From an uncultured Clostridia bacterium (GTDB lineage Bacteria; Bacillota; Clostridia; Oscillospirales; Acutalibacteraceae), in NCBI GenBank assembly GCA_946493765.1, contig CAMMAZ010000001.1, positions 62,001-126,000 of the forward strand: DNA of 64,000 nucleotides. The letters run 5' to 3'. A model generated the notes under the pieces. The model was not told where the DNA came from. It ran no database searches and was given only the letters and a program-made list of their open reading frames with translations. Shown here piece by piece: positions 34,482 through 46,162 of this stretch. The translations under genes and the position numbers were made by a program. The stretch's first letter is position 1, and each line of letters opens with the position of its first letter.

Positions 34482-35864
34482 TTACCCGATAGAATCATCA
34501 TGAAAATAATCCGGTGTGGTAAAACGCGTAAACTGCGGATCCCATCGAAGTTTGGCGGTTCCAACTTCACCATGCCGGTTTTTTGCTACAATACATTCCG
34601 CCTCATTGATGTCAATTTCTTCCGGATTGTCGCTTTCCGATGCATAATAACCCTCGCGGTAAATAAACAAAACAATATCTGCATCCTGTTCAATGGAGCC
34701 GGAATCACGCAACTCAGTCAGTTGCGGCCGGTGATGCCGTCCGTTTGCGTCCTTTGCACCACGCGATAGCTGTGCGCAGCAAACGACCGGAACCATCAAT
34801 TCCTTTGCCATGATTTTTAAACTTCTGGTGATTTCGCTGATCTCCTGCACACGGTTGCCCAGATTGGAAGTCGGTCGAACCAAACCCAGATAGTCGATCA
34901 CAACCAGATCCACATTTTTGATCCGGCGCACCCTGGCTTTGATTTCCGGCACTGTAATGTTGGAGGTCTCGTCGATGTAAATATTCGTTCCGCATAAAAG
35001 ATCGCTTGCCTGCGCAAAGCGAACCCAATCGTCCGGGTCGAGCTGTCCGGTCCGCAGCTTAGTCGAAACGATGGAGCCCTCGTTTGCAATCAACCGTTCA
35101 GCTAACTGTTCCCTTGTCATTTCCAGTGAAAAAAAGCATACTGTTTTTTTCTCATTGAGCGCCACATTTCTGGCAAAATTCAACGCCATACTGGTTTTAC
35201 CCATACCGGGACGCGCACCGAGAATAATCAGATCGGACTTATGCAGACCGGTCGTGATCTTATCCAAAGCGGAAATACCGGTCGGAATACCGGTAAATTC
35301 TTCTCGGTATTCCTCTTTGCTCAGCTTGTCCACGCGATCCATCGTTTCGCCGGTGATGATCTCGCTGATGTGTTTCAGCCCCGTTGTTTCCCTGCCCTGC
35401 CGGATCTCATAAATGCGCTGTTCGGCGGAATCCAAAAGCAAGGATGCGTCCACGTCGCCCATGGAGGCTTCGTTGATAATATCACGGGACGCTAAAATCA
35501 ACGCCCGAATATAATATTTTTCCTTAACGATTTTTGCATAGGATTCGATATTGGCGGATGTCGGCACCGTCTGGGCTAAAGTTAATAAATAGCTTTTTCC
35601 GCCAGCGTCGTCATATACACCTTGTTTTTTTAATTCTTCCAGCAGCGTCACAGAATCGATCGGCTTTGAAAAATTGCTCATATTCAGCATGATGGAGTAG
35701 ATCGCCTGGTGCTGCGGAAGATAAAAATGCTCCGGCTTTATAAGATCCGTTAAAACCGACATGCAGGGCGGATCGATCAGCACGGCGCCAAGCACGGATT
35801 GTTCCGCTTCCAGCGAAAACGGCAGAACCTGCCCATCGTCATTGATTAAATTCTCATTCGCCAT
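34482..35864 (-). CDS. dnaB: Replicative DNA helicase DnaB
   Basis: This hexameric helicase unwinds DNA at the fork. The N-terminal helical domain (PFSLEAEQSVLGAVL) and RecA-like domain with Walker A GARPGMGKTSMAL, Walker B LVVIDYLGL and RQLTELRDSGSIEQDAD are intact. The 460-residue length is normal. It lies 34 bp after rplI. In Bacillus naming it is dnaC. Confidence 0.96.
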   Translation of the reverse strand: MANENLINDDGQVLPFSLEAEQSVLGAVLIDPPCMSVLTDLIKPEHFYLPQHQAIYSIMLNMSNFSKPIDSVTLLEELKKQGVYDDAGGKSYLLTLAQTVPTSANIESYAKIVKEKYYIRALILASRDIINEASMGDVDASLLLDSAEQRIYEIRQGRETTGLKHISEIITGETMDRVDKLSKEEYREEFTGIPTGISALDKITTGLHKSDLIILGARPGMGKTSMALNFARNVALNEKKTVCFFSLEMTREQLAERLIANEGSIVSTKLRTGQLDPDDWVRFAQASDLLCGTNIYIDETSNITVPEIKARVRRIKNVDLVVIDYLGLVRPTSNLGNRVQEISEITRSLKIMAKELMVPVVCCAQLSRGAKDANGRHHRPQLTELRDSGSIEQDADIVLFIYREGYYASESDNPEEIDINEAECIVAKNRHGEVGTAKLRWDPQFTRFTTPDYFHDDSIG

Positions 35865-35898
35865 ACCGGATCCATACCTTTCCCTTCAACATCCCGAT

Positions 35899-36342
35899 TT
35901 ATTGGGGAACGACCGCAACGGTCATTGTAGCGCTGATCCCCTGATACAATTTTATATTAATCTTATAGCTGCCGAGTTCCTTGATCTCCGGCGCCGTGAT
36001 TTTCCGTTTATCAATTTTTACAGCAAACTGCTGTTCCAGGGTTTCTGCAATCTCCTTTGTGGTTACCGCACCAAACAAACGACCTGCATCACCTGCTCTG
36101 GCGGACACTTTAACAATCTTTCCTTCCAGCTTTTGCGCCAGTGCTTTGGCGGCGGCTTCTTCTTCAGCTTTATGATGGGCGATCGCTGCGTTTTTATTGT
36201 TGAATTCATTCATTGCCTGATTGGTCGCTTCGATCGCAAGGCCTTTTGGCAGCAAAAAATTGCGGGCATATCCGTCGGATACATTTTTGAGTTCTCCGGC
36301 CTTTCCAACGCCTTTGACATCTGCTTTAAAAATAACTTTCAT
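35899..36342 (-). CDS. rplI: Large-subunit ribosomal protein bL9
   Basis: bL9 has two globular domains linked by a long helix. The N-terminal signature [26 protein letters not shown] and FLLPKGLA are visible, then the linking helix (~45-78) and C-terminal domain. 147 residues is standard. The gdpP-rplI-dnaB order is widely conserved in Firmicutes. Confidence 0.97.
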   Translation of the reverse strand: MKVIFKADVKGVGKAGELKNVSDGYARNFLLPKGLAIEATNQAMNEFNNKNAAIAHHKAEEEAAAKALAQKLEGKIVKVSARAGDAGRLFGAVTTKEIAETLEQQFAVKIDKRKITAPEIKELGSYKINIKLYQGISATMTVAVVPQ

Positions 36343-36362
36343 CTTTTTTCCTCCTGATTCCG

Positions 36363-38339
36363 TCAGACCTGACGGCTTTGCAATGATTTGATTTTTGAAA
36401 TTGCTTCGATCAATTCTTTTTTCGCCTCGTCAAACTGATGACATTTCAACTGTGCTGCCGCCATCGTCTGATGTCCGCCACCGCCCAGCTGTTCCATGAT
36501 AATCTGCACATTGACCTTACCGTAGCTGCGGGCGGAAATGTTAATTCCATCGTTCGTGTGATACATCACAAACGACGCATTGACCCCTTCGATGGACAAT
36601 AATTCATCTGCCGCTTGTGAAGACGCAATCCGCGCATATTCTCCCGTGTTTTCACAGCTGGCAATCGCACAACCGTTGACCAAATGGGCGTTTGATACGA
36701 TTTCGGCACGGATTTTATAGGTCAGCATCGAATCATCAAACAGTTGTTTCACTTCCACCGGATTCGCACCTTGTCCCCGCAAATAAGCAGAAGCCTCAAA
36801 GGTTCTCTGTGCAGTACGCAGCACAAAATTTCTGGTATCCAGCATAATACCGGCTAACAATGCTTCCGCCTGCACTTTTCCAACCAGATCATTGCCCATA
36901 TACTGTAAAAGCTCCGTGACCATTTCACAGGCACTGGAGGCAAATGGCACATGATAAAACAAAAGCGCGTTATCAATATAATCTACTGTTTTGCGATGAT
37001 GGTCAATAACAACCACCGTCGGCGCTAATTCATAGATCCGTTTATTTTCCGTGAAAGAAGCGCGGTGCGTATCGGTTATGATCAAAAGCGTTTTGCGGTC
37101 GATCAACTGCTCTGCTTCTTCCGGTTCTACTAAATAGGCGTCCGTTTTATCCGATTTCGTTACATAATCAATCAATGAACGTGCCAGTGATTTTTCACGA
37201 TTCACGACAATTTTCACAGGCTTATTCATCTTGTTGACCGCGTGGTACAAGGCATAGGCCGATCCGAAACTATCCATATCCGAATAGCTGTGCCCCATAA
37301 TCAGTACATTATCGCTATTGGCGATTAATTTCGCTAAAGTTGCCGCAACAACCCTAGCTCTCACCTTACTGTTAGACTGTTCTGTTTGTGCCACACCGCC
37401 AAAAAATTCAAAATCGTCTTTATTTTTAATAACCGCCTGATCGCCGCCGCGACCGAGCGCCATATCGATGGCCTGCCGGGCAAATTCCACACATTCGCCA
37501 AGTGTGTCTCCACCGACGCCTACGCCGATCGACAACGTCACGCCGGTTCTGTCTCCGACATTCAGTTCCCTTACTTTTGAAAGCACTGGGAATTTATCGT
37601 TTAAAATACGATCATAATCATTTTTTTGCAAAATCATGACATATTCGTCATTGGAAATTTTCTGAAAATAGCCGCCAACATTGTCGTTTGAGGTTTCGAT
37701 CTGCCGTTCAATTGCACCGATAATCTCTGTTTTACGGCTTTCCGGAGCGTTTTTTAAAATAAAATCCAAACCATCCACTCGAATGAACATCACACAAGGA
37801 CGGGTTTCTTTATATTTTTTCGTCAATTCAAAATAAAAGGTGTTGTCGATGAAAAAATACATTTTCTGATCCACAGACTGTGAAAACTGATAAGCATAAA
37901 CATTAAACCGTTTGCCGCGGTATGTGATAGAGACCTGCCCTTTTTCATCGAGCGTGCGCAATGCATCCTTTGAAAACAGAAACGATTGATTTTCAGCATA
38001 AATTTCCCCGCTGCGCAGCACATTACGGCGAAAGCTCTCATTGTACCAAACAACTTCTCCATAGCTGTTCACGGTGACGACCGGCAACACAAAATTATTC
38101 AGCGAATCGGATCCTGCGTTTTCCACCGACTTTGCCGCTTGAGTAAGATAACGGTATATACTGTGCCGCAGTCTCCAAAAGCAGACAACGGCAACGCCAA
38201 CGCAAACCAAACAAAACAATAATTCAATGAAAAAAAGGTTCAGCGGCAGATAAAAATAAGACAATAATGCCGAAATAATACTGAACAGAATTAAAATGTC
38301 CAGAACCGGCACTGCCGTGAAAAACCATTTTCGTTTCAA
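36363..38339 (-). CDS. gdpP: Cyclic di-AMP phosphodiesterase GdpP (YybT)
   Basis: GdpP hydrolyses c-di-AMP to pApA and so influences potassium balance and wall stress. Two N-terminal membrane helices, a PAS-like region (~85-150), a degenerate GGDEF domain (~170-305) and the DHH/DHHA1 phosphodiesterase (~335-655) with [23 protein letters not shown] and GGGGHQTMA are present in order. I choose TTG 38339, 7 nt after AAGGAG; the ATG at 38345 sits too close to that site. Confidence 0.93.
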   Translation of the reverse strand: MKRKWFFTAVPVLDILILFSIISALLSYFYLPLNLFFIELLFCLVCVGVAVVCFWRLRHSIYRYLTQAAKSVENAGSDSLNNFVLPVVTVNSYGEVVWYNESFRRNVLRSGEIYAENQSFLFSKDALRTLDEKGQVSITYRGKRFNVYAYQFSQSVDQKMYFFIDNTFYFELTKKYKETRPCVMFIRVDGLDFILKNAPESRKTEIIGAIERQIETSNDNVGGYFQKISNDEYVMILQKNDYDRILNDKFPVLSKVRELNVGDRTGVTLSIGVGVGGDTLGECVEFARQAIDMALGRGGDQAVIKNKDDFEFFGGVAQTEQSNSKVRARVVAATLAKLIANSDNVLIMGHSYSDMDSFGSAYALYHAVNKMNKPVKIVVNREKSLARSLIDYVTKSDKTDAYLVEPEEAEQLIDRKTLLIITDTHRASFTENKRIYELAPTVVVIDHHRKTVDYIDNALLFYHVPFASSACEMVTELLQYMGNDLVGKVQAEALLAGIMLDTRNFVLRTAQRTFEASAYLRGQGANPVEVKQLFDDSMLTYKIRAEIVSNAHLVNGCAIASCENTGEYARIASSQAADELLSIEGVNASFVMYHTNDGINISARSYGKVNVQIIMEQLGGGGHQTMAAAQLKCHQFDEAKKELIEAISKIKSLQSRQV

Positions 38340-38409
38340 AGTCATTCTCCTTTTTTGTAAAATGAACGGACAAATTCATTGATTTCACAAATAAATAATA
38401 AAACAGATT

Positions 38410-40020
38410 TTATTCGATCTCAATATCGGCGCCGTCCATCCTGTGAATAAAAGCGTCCAGTGGATCTTTCAGAACATCGGATGCTTTTTCAGCGTTGCTT
38501 TTTTTCTTATAAGGCCGCAATTTATATTTTTGACCGGTGATTGCAAACACCGCATTTTTGATATCCTCTCTGTAGCGTGGTCCGGTGTTAACTAATGTTG
38601 CAAACATGGAATTCGGCGCATCGATATACAGCCAATCCCCGCTGATATAAGCAACAGAATCATTCATCACGCCATGGATCATTTGTGATGTTTCCTTTAA
38701 TTTTGCCATCACTTCCGGCCATTTATCGAATAAAACGGGTTCTCCGTCTGTTTTTGGAGACTGCGCATTCGGTTGTTTGATTTGGTCAGCGACCGGCACC
38801 GGGATTTGTGCCTGCGGCTGCGCTGCCTCTTCTTTTACATCTACATCGGATTTTTGTGTGACCGGTGCCGCTTTTAGGTGCAGAACACGATCTTCTAATG
38901 CGCTGATTCGTTTTAGCAACGCTGTAAGGGATACGTCGGCTGCCGGATTGCAAAGACGAAGCAACGCTGTTTCTACTGACGTACGTTTTGCGGCGCCACG
39001 CTTACATTTTTCCAAACAGTCACCAAACGTTTCTACTGCGTATAAAATGTTTTCAAATTTTATACGTTCCGACTGTTCTTTGATTTGCGCCAGCGTCTCA
39101 CTTGTTGCAGTGATCAATTTTTTATAATCTTTTGTTGTTTTTGCAACCATTAAATCCCGATAATGAGAAATGAGTTCGGAACACAGCCGTTCCATATCGC
39201 AGGACGCGGCATACAGTGCGTCGATATCCTGCAAAAGCCCGGCGGCATCCGCTTTCTCAATTTTGTCCACAATTGCAAATAAATAACTCTTGTCCACCAG
39301 ACCGGCGCATTCGGCGACGGACTGTTCAGTGACCGTCCCACCGGTTCCGGCGCACAGATCCAACATGGAAACTGCGTCACGCATGCCGCCGTCTGCAAGC
39401 TTTGCGATCAATGCAAGACCGTTTGCATCATATTGAATCTTCTCCTGCTCGCAGATATAGCAAAGCCGTTTTTCGATCGCTTCTGCGGAAATACGGTTAA
39501 AATCATAACGCTGGCATCTGGAAATGATCGTTGCCGGAATTTTGTGCACTTCTGTGGTCGCCAAAATAAAAATCGCATGTTCCGGCGGTTCTTCGAGTGT
39601 TTTTAAAAGCGCATTGAATGCGCCGGGTGAGAGCATATGCACCTCGTCAATGATATAAACCCTGTATTTGGCTTTGGCAGGCATGTACTGCACATTATCC
39701 CGCAGATCGCGAATGTCGTTTACACTGTTGTTAGAAGCGGCATCAATTTCAACAACGTCCAAAACACTGCCGGAATCGATTCCTTTGCAAATTTCACAGG
39801 CATTGCAAGGATCGCCGTTGTGCAGCGCAAGACAATTCACTGCTTTCGCCAATATTTTTGCGCTGGAGGTTTTTCCGGTTCCACGCGATCCCGTGAACAA
39901 ATAGGCATGTGAAATCTTCCCGGAAGCCACTTGTGCTTTCAGTGTCGTTGCGATATGTTCCTGTCCGCAGATGTCCGAAAAGGTTTGCGGACGGTATTTT
40001 CGATACAACGCCTGATACAT
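38410..40020 (-). CDS. dnaX: DNA polymerase III subunits gamma/tau
   Basis: DnaX is the clamp-loader ATPase. It has YRKYRPQTFSDICGQEH, Walker A GSRGTGKTSSAK, the zinc-binding CNACEICKGI, Walker B YIIDEVHMLS and the SRC sensor (TIISRCQRYDFNR). A Pro/Gln/Lys-rich linker (~380-425) leads to a short tau-like C-terminus; 536 residues is typical for Clostridia. The gene follows SRP RNA, a conserved order in Firmicutes, but here ybaB-recR is located elsewhere (13.6-14.6 kb). Confidence 0.95.
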   Translation of the reverse strand: MYQALYRKYRPQTFSDICGQEHIATTLKAQVASGKISHAYLFTGSRGTGKTSSAKILAKAVNCLALHNGDPCNACEICKGIDSGSVLDVVEIDAASNNSVNDIRDLRDNVQYMPAKAKYRVYIIDEVHMLSPGAFNALLKTLEEPPEHAIFILATTEVHKIPATIISRCQRYDFNRISAEAIEKRLCYICEQEKIQYDANGLALIAKLADGGMRDAVSMLDLCAGTGGTVTEQSVAECAGLVDKSYLFAIVDKIEKADAAGLLQDIDALYAASCDMERLCSELISHYRDLMVAKTTKDYKKLITATSETLAQIKEQSERIKFENILYAVETFGDCLEKCKRGAAKRTSVETALLRLCNPAADVSLTALLKRISALEDRVLHLKAAPVTQKSDVDVKEEAAQPQAQIPVPVADQIKQPNAQSPKTDGEPVLFDKWPEVMAKLKETSQMIHGVMNDSVAYISGDWLYIDAPNSMFATLVNTGPRYREDIKNAVFAITGQKYKLRPYKKKSNAEKASDVLKDPLDAFIHRMDGADIEIE

Positions 40021-40039
40021 CGAAAAACCTCACAATCAA

Positions 40040-40088
40040 AAGGCCGCACACTTCCCGCTTTCGTAATCATTTTATTAGCGCGGCCCGC
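40040..40088 (-). terminator. Hairpin between SRP RNA and dnaX
   Basis: On the minus strand GGGCCGCGC and GTGTGCGGCC pair around a ~30-nt loop, followed by TTTT. It may end SRP transcription or attenuate dnaX. Confidence 0.5.
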
Positions 40089-40240
40089 AAAAAAACTCAT
40101 GCTCTTAAGTCTGCGGACGAACAGGTTTACTGCGGCGCACGGAAGGTGCCGCTTAATGCTGCTCGGTTCCCCGCCTGACATGGTTCACGGCGTCCCGTCG
40201 CACAGGACCCGAAAGTCCGCATACTTAAAAGCACGAGTCG
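40089..40240 (-). ncRNA. ffs: Signal recognition particle RNA (4.5S-like)
   Basis: On the minus strand the apical domain IV is clear: GTGAACCATGTCAGG, then GGGGAACCGAGCAGC ATTAAG. Outer arms pair over a long distance: ACTCGTGCTTTTAAGT (from 40238) with ACTTAAGAGCATGAGT, and ATGCGGAC with GTCCGCA. The RNA ends in T7 (40095-40089). It scaffolds Ffh for membrane-protein targeting. The ends are estimates. Confidence 0.85.
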
Positions 40241-40309
40241 CGATTTATTCATAATTTCCACTTGGATTTATTCACAATTTTCATTTATTATAATACAAAA
40301 CAGGACTGA

Positions 40310-41698
<1,389 letters not shown>

Positions 41699-41701
41699 AC
41701 A

Positions 41702-41718
41702 CCGGCAAAACGCCGGTT
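41702..41718 (+). terminator. Hairpin after eno
   Basis: CCGGC AAAAC GCCGG right after the enolase stop, with no T-run; a weak terminator or 3' stabiliser. Confidence 0.45.
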
Positions 41719-41735
41719 ACATAAAACGACGGACA

Positions 41736-41764
41736 TTGACAAAACCGGCATTTGACGATATACT
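41736..41764 (+). promoter_or_regulatory. Promoter of the ABC exporter operon
   Basis: TTGACA (41736-41741), a 17-bp spacer, TATACT (41759-41764). Confidence 0.87.
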
Positions 41765-41791
41765 AAAATTTACATCCATAAAGAGAAAAGA

Positions 41792-42505
41792 GTGACTGTT
41801 TTGGCTGCATTTGTACAATTCGAACATGTGAAAAAAATCTATAAAATGGGTGAAATCGAGATCGAAGCGCTGAAAGATGCCACATTTACCATTGACAAGG
41901 GTGAAATTTGTGTGATCGTCGGCGCTTCCGGCGCGGGGAAAACCACGCTTTTGAACATCTTAGGCGGAATGGACACGTTAACCAGCGGCAGCGTTTTTCT
42001 AGACGGTGCTGAAATTTCCGGTTATAATCAACGGCAGCTGACCGAATACCGCCGGTATGACATCGGCTTTGTTTTTCAGTTTTACAATCTTGTGCAGAAC
42101 CTGACTGCACTGGAAAACGTGGAACTTGCAAGCCAGATTTGCCGTGAACCACTGGATGCAGCGACTGTTTTGGAAGAAGTTGGGCTCAAAGACAGAGTCG
42201 CTAATTTTCCTGCGCAGCTTTCCGGCGGCGAACAGCAGCGTGTTGCCATTGCTAGAGCGTTGGCGAAAAATCCGAAACTATTGCTTTGCGACGAACCGAC
42301 CGGCGCATTGGATTACAACACCGGAAAAGCGATTTTAAAGCTGCTGCAGGACACCTGCAAAAAGAACGGGATGACGGTGGTGATCATCACCCACAATTCC
42401 GCACTGACCGCCATGGCGGATCGTGTGGTTAAAATCAAAAGCGGGACAGTCGTTTCCTGTGAAAAAAATCAAAACAGAACGCCCATTGAACAGATCGAAT
42501 GGTAA
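41792..42505 (+). CDS. ABC transporter ATP-binding protein (MacB/LolD type)
   Basis: The 237-residue ATPase has Walker [11 protein letters not shown]-loop VFQFYNL, signature LSGGEQQR, Walker [13 protein letters not shown] and switch HNSALT. This MacB-like set powers mechanotransmission across the membrane rather than classic transport. It is 21 bp from the large FtsX-type permease that it must serve. The start is GTG 41792 or TTG 41801. Confidence 0.93.
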   Translation: MTVLAAFVQFEHVKKIYKMGEIEIEALKDATFTIDKGEICVIVGASGAGKTTLLNILGGMDTLTSGSVFLDGAEISGYNQRQLTEYRRYDIGFVFQFYNLVQNLTALENVELASQICREPLDAATVLEEVGLKDRVANFPAQLSGGEQQRVAIARALAKNPKLLLCDEPTGALDYNTGKAILKLLQDTCKKNGMTVVIITHNSALTAMADRVVKIKSGTVVSCEKNQNRTPIEQIEW

Positions 42506-42526
42506 CCGGTAAGGGAGGCAGTCAAA

Positions 42527-45505
42527 TTGAAAGCGATTCACAAATCCTCGCTTCGAGAAATCAAAAACAGTCTCGGCCGGTTTCTTTCTATTTTTGCCAT
42601 TATCATGCTGGGGGTCGGTTTCTTTTCGGGATTAAAAGTCACAAAAAGTGCGATGGTCACCACAGCTGACCAATATCTCACCGAGCATCATCTCTATGAT
42701 TTTCAGTTGATTTCCACACTCGGTTTCACGTTGGAACAGGTTGATGCATTTGCGGAATTGGATGCGGTCGATCATGCTGAGGGCGCATATGCTGCGGATG
42801 TGCTTTGCGCCGATTCGGACGGTTCTGTTGTTGTTTTAAAGGCAGAAAGCATTTTAGAAAATATCAATCAGCTCGATATTGTGGAAGGTGAAGCGCCGCA
42901 AAATGCAAACGAATGCGTGTTGGATGCACGTTATTTTGATGCGTCTTACATAGGCACACAAATCGAGCTTTCCGACGATAACACCGCCGACACAAAAAAT
43001 TCCTTTGCATACAGCTCTTATCTGGTGACCGGTATTGCAAATTCTCCGATCTATCTTAGCCACGACCGCGGCAACACATCGCTGGGCGACGGAACCGTTG
43101 CCGGTTTTATGTATCTTTTGCCCGAAGGCTTTGATATGGAGGCATTCACCAGCGTTTATCTGACCGCTCCGTATGACGCACAGATCTATTCCGATGCCTA
43201 CAACGACTGGATCGATTCCCTCAAAGCCGGTGTAGAGGATATGTGTGAAACAGAAAGTCTGTCCCGGTATGATTCCATTATTGCGGATGCAACGGCAGAA
43301 TATAATGACGGTTACGCAACCTATCAAGAAAATCTGGAAGAATATCAAACACAAAAGGAGCAGGCGCAACAAGAACTGGACAGCGCATTGCAGCAGATCA
43401 ATGATTCCGAAGCACAACTCGAAGAATCCGAACAAACATTATCTGCACAGCGAACACAGCTCGAAGAGCAGCAAACACAGGTGCAGGACAACCTGACCGC
43501 CGCCAATTCCGGCATGCAAGAGATTTTAGCGGGAATCGAGCAGATCGATGCGTCTATTGCCGCCGAACAAAATGGGCTGGATACTGCGCAGTTGACACAG
43601 CAAAAACAGGCGCTGCAGACGCAGCAGGAAGCACTGCAGGCGCAAATCGATCAGCTGCAGACGGCTTTGAATGAAATCACCGCAGGTTTTACGCAACTGG
43701 AAAACGGTGAACAGCAGCTGCAGGATGGCAAAACGCAGCTTGAGGAAGCAAAAGCGGAATATACTGCTGCCAAAAAAGAAGCGGATACAGAATTTGAAGA
43801 GGCACAAGAACAGTTAAATGATGCCAAACAAGAACTGGACAGCGCCAAAGCAGATATTGAAGGCATTGAGAAACCGGATACTTATGTGTTGACCAGACAG
43901 GAAAACGTAGGCTATGTCAATTTTGAAAACGACGCTTCCATTGTGGAAGGCGTTGCCAATGTCTTTCCAATCTTTTTCTTCTTTGTTGCAGCGCTGGTTT
44001 GTATGACTACTATGACCCGTATGGCGGATGAAAAGCGCGGACAAATCGGCGTGCTGAAAGCGCTTGGCTATTCCAAGCGTTCCGTTGCGATGCAATATGT
44101 TTTTTATTCCGGATTCGCGGCGGTCAGCGGATGTGTTGCCGGCTTTTTCATTGGGTCTTTTCTGTTTCCTTATCTCATTTGGTACGCTTACGGTATTTTA
44201 TATGGCTTCGCGCCGATTGTTTTTGTGTTTGACCTTCCCCTGTTTTTGATTTCTTTGGCAGTTTCTCTGATTTGTTCGGTTGGCGCTACTTTGTTTTCCT
44301 GCATGGGTCAATTGTCTGAAAACGCTGCGGAAATTCTGCGGCCAAAAGCGCCGAAAGCTGGAAAACGCGTATTTCTGGAAAAAATACCGATCATCTGGAA
44401 ACGGCTGAAATTTCTGCACAAAGTCTCCTACCGAAACATTTTTCGCTATAAAAAACGGTTTATTATGATGCTGGTCGGCATTGGCGGCTGTACTGCCCTG
44501 CTTGTTACCGGTTTTGGGTTGCAGGATTCTATTCAGAATATCGTGAATTATCAATATGACGAAATATCCGTTTATGATTATGAAGTGAGCTTTTCCGATC
44601 CATTGTCTGAATCGCAGCAACAGGAATTCGCTGCACTCTCGCAGGAATATGCCATTGTGCATAAAGGGTCTTATGACATCACAGCAGCCGACTCCAAAGA
44701 CAACGCATATCTGATTGCCAGCGATTCTGATCTTGGCGGTTTGATCGACCTGCATGAAAAAGACCGAAAAATTGAATTTCCGAAAACCGGTTACGTTGTT
44801 GTTACCAGAAAACTGGCGGAAGATAACGATATTTCTGTCGGTGACACCATTACAATTACCGATACCAATTATAAGGAAATGCAGTTAACCGTTTCGGATA
44901 TCTGCGATAATTACGTTTATAATTACATTTACACGGACCTGCAATCCTGCGAAGACGGGTGGGGCTACACCCCGGATTTGAAAACGGCTTATGCCAACGG
45001 TAAAGACGGCATCACAAGCGCGGATTTTTCTTCCCTTTCTTTTGTCAATAATATCACGATCAGCCAAACCGTTAAAAATATGGTGACCAACACACTGGAC
45101 AGCATGAATTATATTGTCCTGCTGGTCATTATTTGTGCGGGCGCGCTGGCCTTTATCGTGCTGTATAACCTGACAAATATCAACATCACGGAAAGGATTC
45201 GAGAAATCGCAACCATTAAAGTGCTGGGATTTTACAACCGGGAAACGGCCGCCTATGTGTTCCGGGAAATTTTGATTTTAACGGTGCTGGGATCCGCAAT
45301 AGGTTTGCTGGCCGGAAAGTTTTTGCATGCCTTTGTTATGTCTCAGATCAAAATCGACATGATTTATTTCGATCTGCGCATCACCGCATTGTCGTATATT
45401 CTCTCTTTTGTTATGACGCTTTTGTTTGCCGCATTTGTCAGCTTCGTCATGTATTTCAAACTTCAAAAAATCGATATGGCACAATCCATGAAGTCAATTG
45501 AATAA
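42527..45505 (+). CDS. Large FtsX/MacB-type ABC permease with coiled coil
   Basis: The 992-residue protein starts at TTG after GGGAGG. Helix 1 (~15-35) is followed by an extracytoplasmic part containing a coiled coil (~255-450), rich in Gln/Glu/Ala heptads, then FtsX helices (~475-630), a second extracytoplasmic part and three final helices (~855-975). This layout, with two FtsX units, occurs in Gram-positive lipoprotein or antimicrobial-peptide export/resistance systems. No two-component sensor is adjacent, so peptide sensing is not supported. Confidence 0.9.
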   Translation: MKAIHKSSLREIKNSLGRFLSIFAIIMLGVGFFSGLKVTKSAMVTTADQYLTEHHLYDFQLISTLGFTLEQVDAFAELDAVDHAEGAYAADVLCADSDGSVVVLKAESILENINQLDIVEGEAPQNANECVLDARYFDASYIGTQIELSDDNTADTKNSFAYSSYLVTGIANSPIYLSHDRGNTSLGDGTVAGFMYLLPEGFDMEAFTSVYLTAPYDAQIYSDAYNDWIDSLKAGVEDMCETESLSRYDSIIADATAEYNDGYATYQENLEEYQTQKEQAQQELDSALQQINDSEAQLEESEQTLSAQRTQLEEQQTQVQDNLTAANSGMQEILAGIEQIDASIAAEQNGLDTAQLTQQKQALQTQQEALQAQIDQLQTALNEITAGFTQLENGEQQLQDGKTQLEEAKAEYTAAKKEADTEFEEAQEQLNDAKQELDSAKADIEGIEKPDTYVLTRQENVGYVNFENDASIVEGVANVFPIFFFFVAALVCMTTMTRMADEKRGQIGVLKALGYSKRSVAMQYVFYSGFAAVSGCVAGFFIGSFLFPYLIWYAYGILYGFAPIVFVFDLPLFLISLAVSLICSVGATLFSCMGQLSENAAEILRPKAPKAGKRVFLEKIPIIWKRLKFLHKVSYRNIFRYKKRFIMMLVGIGGCTALLVTGFGLQDSIQNIVNYQYDEISVYDYEVSFSDPLSESQQQEFAALSQEYAIVHKGSYDITAADSKDNAYLIASDSDLGGLIDLHEKDRKIEFPKTGYVVVTRKLAEDNDISVGDTITITDTNYKEMQLTVSDICDNYVYNYIYTDLQSCEDGWGYTPDLKTAYANGKDGITSADFSSLSFVNNITISQTVKNMVTNTLDSMNYIVLLVIICAGALAFIVLYNLTNINITERIREIATIKVLGFYNRETAAYVFREILILTVLGSAIGLLAGKFLHAFVMSQIKIDMIYFDLRITALSYILSFVMTLLFAAFVSFVMYFKLQKIDMAQSMKSIE

Positions 45506-45569
45506 AAATAATAACCTGCATTTTTTCGGATAAAATAAAAGAAAAGGTATGACGCTTGGGAGAGATAAA

Positions 45570-45842
45570 ATGAATCCAAAGGAATATCGATTTGATGCTG
45601 TCATTTTAAAAGTCCCGGATATCGACGGGGCTTATATCGAATTTCCCTTTGATGTGAAAAAAGAATTTGGAAAGGGCCGTGTCAAAGTGCATGTCACATT
45701 TGATCATGAGCCTTATGACGGCTTATTGGTTCGCATGGGAACGCCGGGACATATTATCGGCATTCGGAAAGATATTCGCCAAAAAATCAAAAAGCAGCCC
45801 GGTGACGTTGTGGCGGTCACGGTGCGGGAAAGAGAAACGTAA
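45570..45842 (+). CDS. DUF1905 protein
   Basis: This 90-residue protein has the DUF1905 beta-barrel pattern: [38 protein letters not shown], then the substrate-like loop and [14 protein letters not shown]. Some members are fused to a bacteriocin-resistance YdeI-like domain; this one stands alone. ATG 45570 follows GGGAGAG. The function is unknown. Confidence 0.88.
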   Translation: MNPKEYRFDAVILKVPDIDGAYIEFPFDVKKEFGKGRVKVHVTFDHEPYDGLLVRMGTPGHIIGIRKDIRQKIKKQPGDVVAVTVRERET

Positions 45843-45880
45843 TACTTTTATGCGCTAAATTTTTAAAGAATGATGAAATA

Positions 45881-45920
45881 AAAAGTTCCGGTTTTTCAAA
45901 TGGAAAACCGGAACTTTTTT
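45881..45920. terminator. Bidirectional terminator
   Basis: AAAAGTTCCGGTTTTTC and GGAAAACCGGAACTTTTTTT pair between convergent genes. Confidence 0.9.
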
Positions 45921-46162
45921 TAATCGATCATCTCATAAAGCATCGCAGCATCTTCTTTTCTGGTATATTCCTTCACGTCGGTCACCCTTGCTTTAAAAGG
46001 TTTTTGACCGAATGCAATCTCAATGACATCCCCCACCTTGATATCATAAGATGCCCGCGCAGCTTTTCCGTTGACAAGCACTCTGCCTGCGTCGCAGGCT
46101 TCATTTGCAACGGTCCGCCGTTTGATGATTCTAGAAATTTTTAAAAATTTATCCAATCGCAT
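45920..46162 (-). CDS. rqcP: S4-domain RNA-binding protein, RqcP-like
   Basis: The 80-residue S4 protein (MRLDKFLKISRIIKRRTVANEACDAGRVLVNG split over its length) resembles B. subtilis YabO/RqcP, which supports poly-Ala tailing of stalled nascent chains in ribosome quality control, and heat-shock Hsp15. Its place after flippase-mazG-HU matches the yabM-yabN-yabO order, favouring RqcP. It shares one base with the SGNH gene upstream. Confidence 0.85.
   Translation of the reverse strand: MRLDKFLKISRIIKRRTVANEACDAGRVLVNGKAARASYDIKVGDVIEIAFGQKPFKARVTDVKEYTRKEDAAMLYEMID

Noticed and set aside
42854-43435. 193-codon minus-strand frame inside the large permease
   Set aside because: Antisense to the coiled-coil permease; no ribosome site, no domain pattern.
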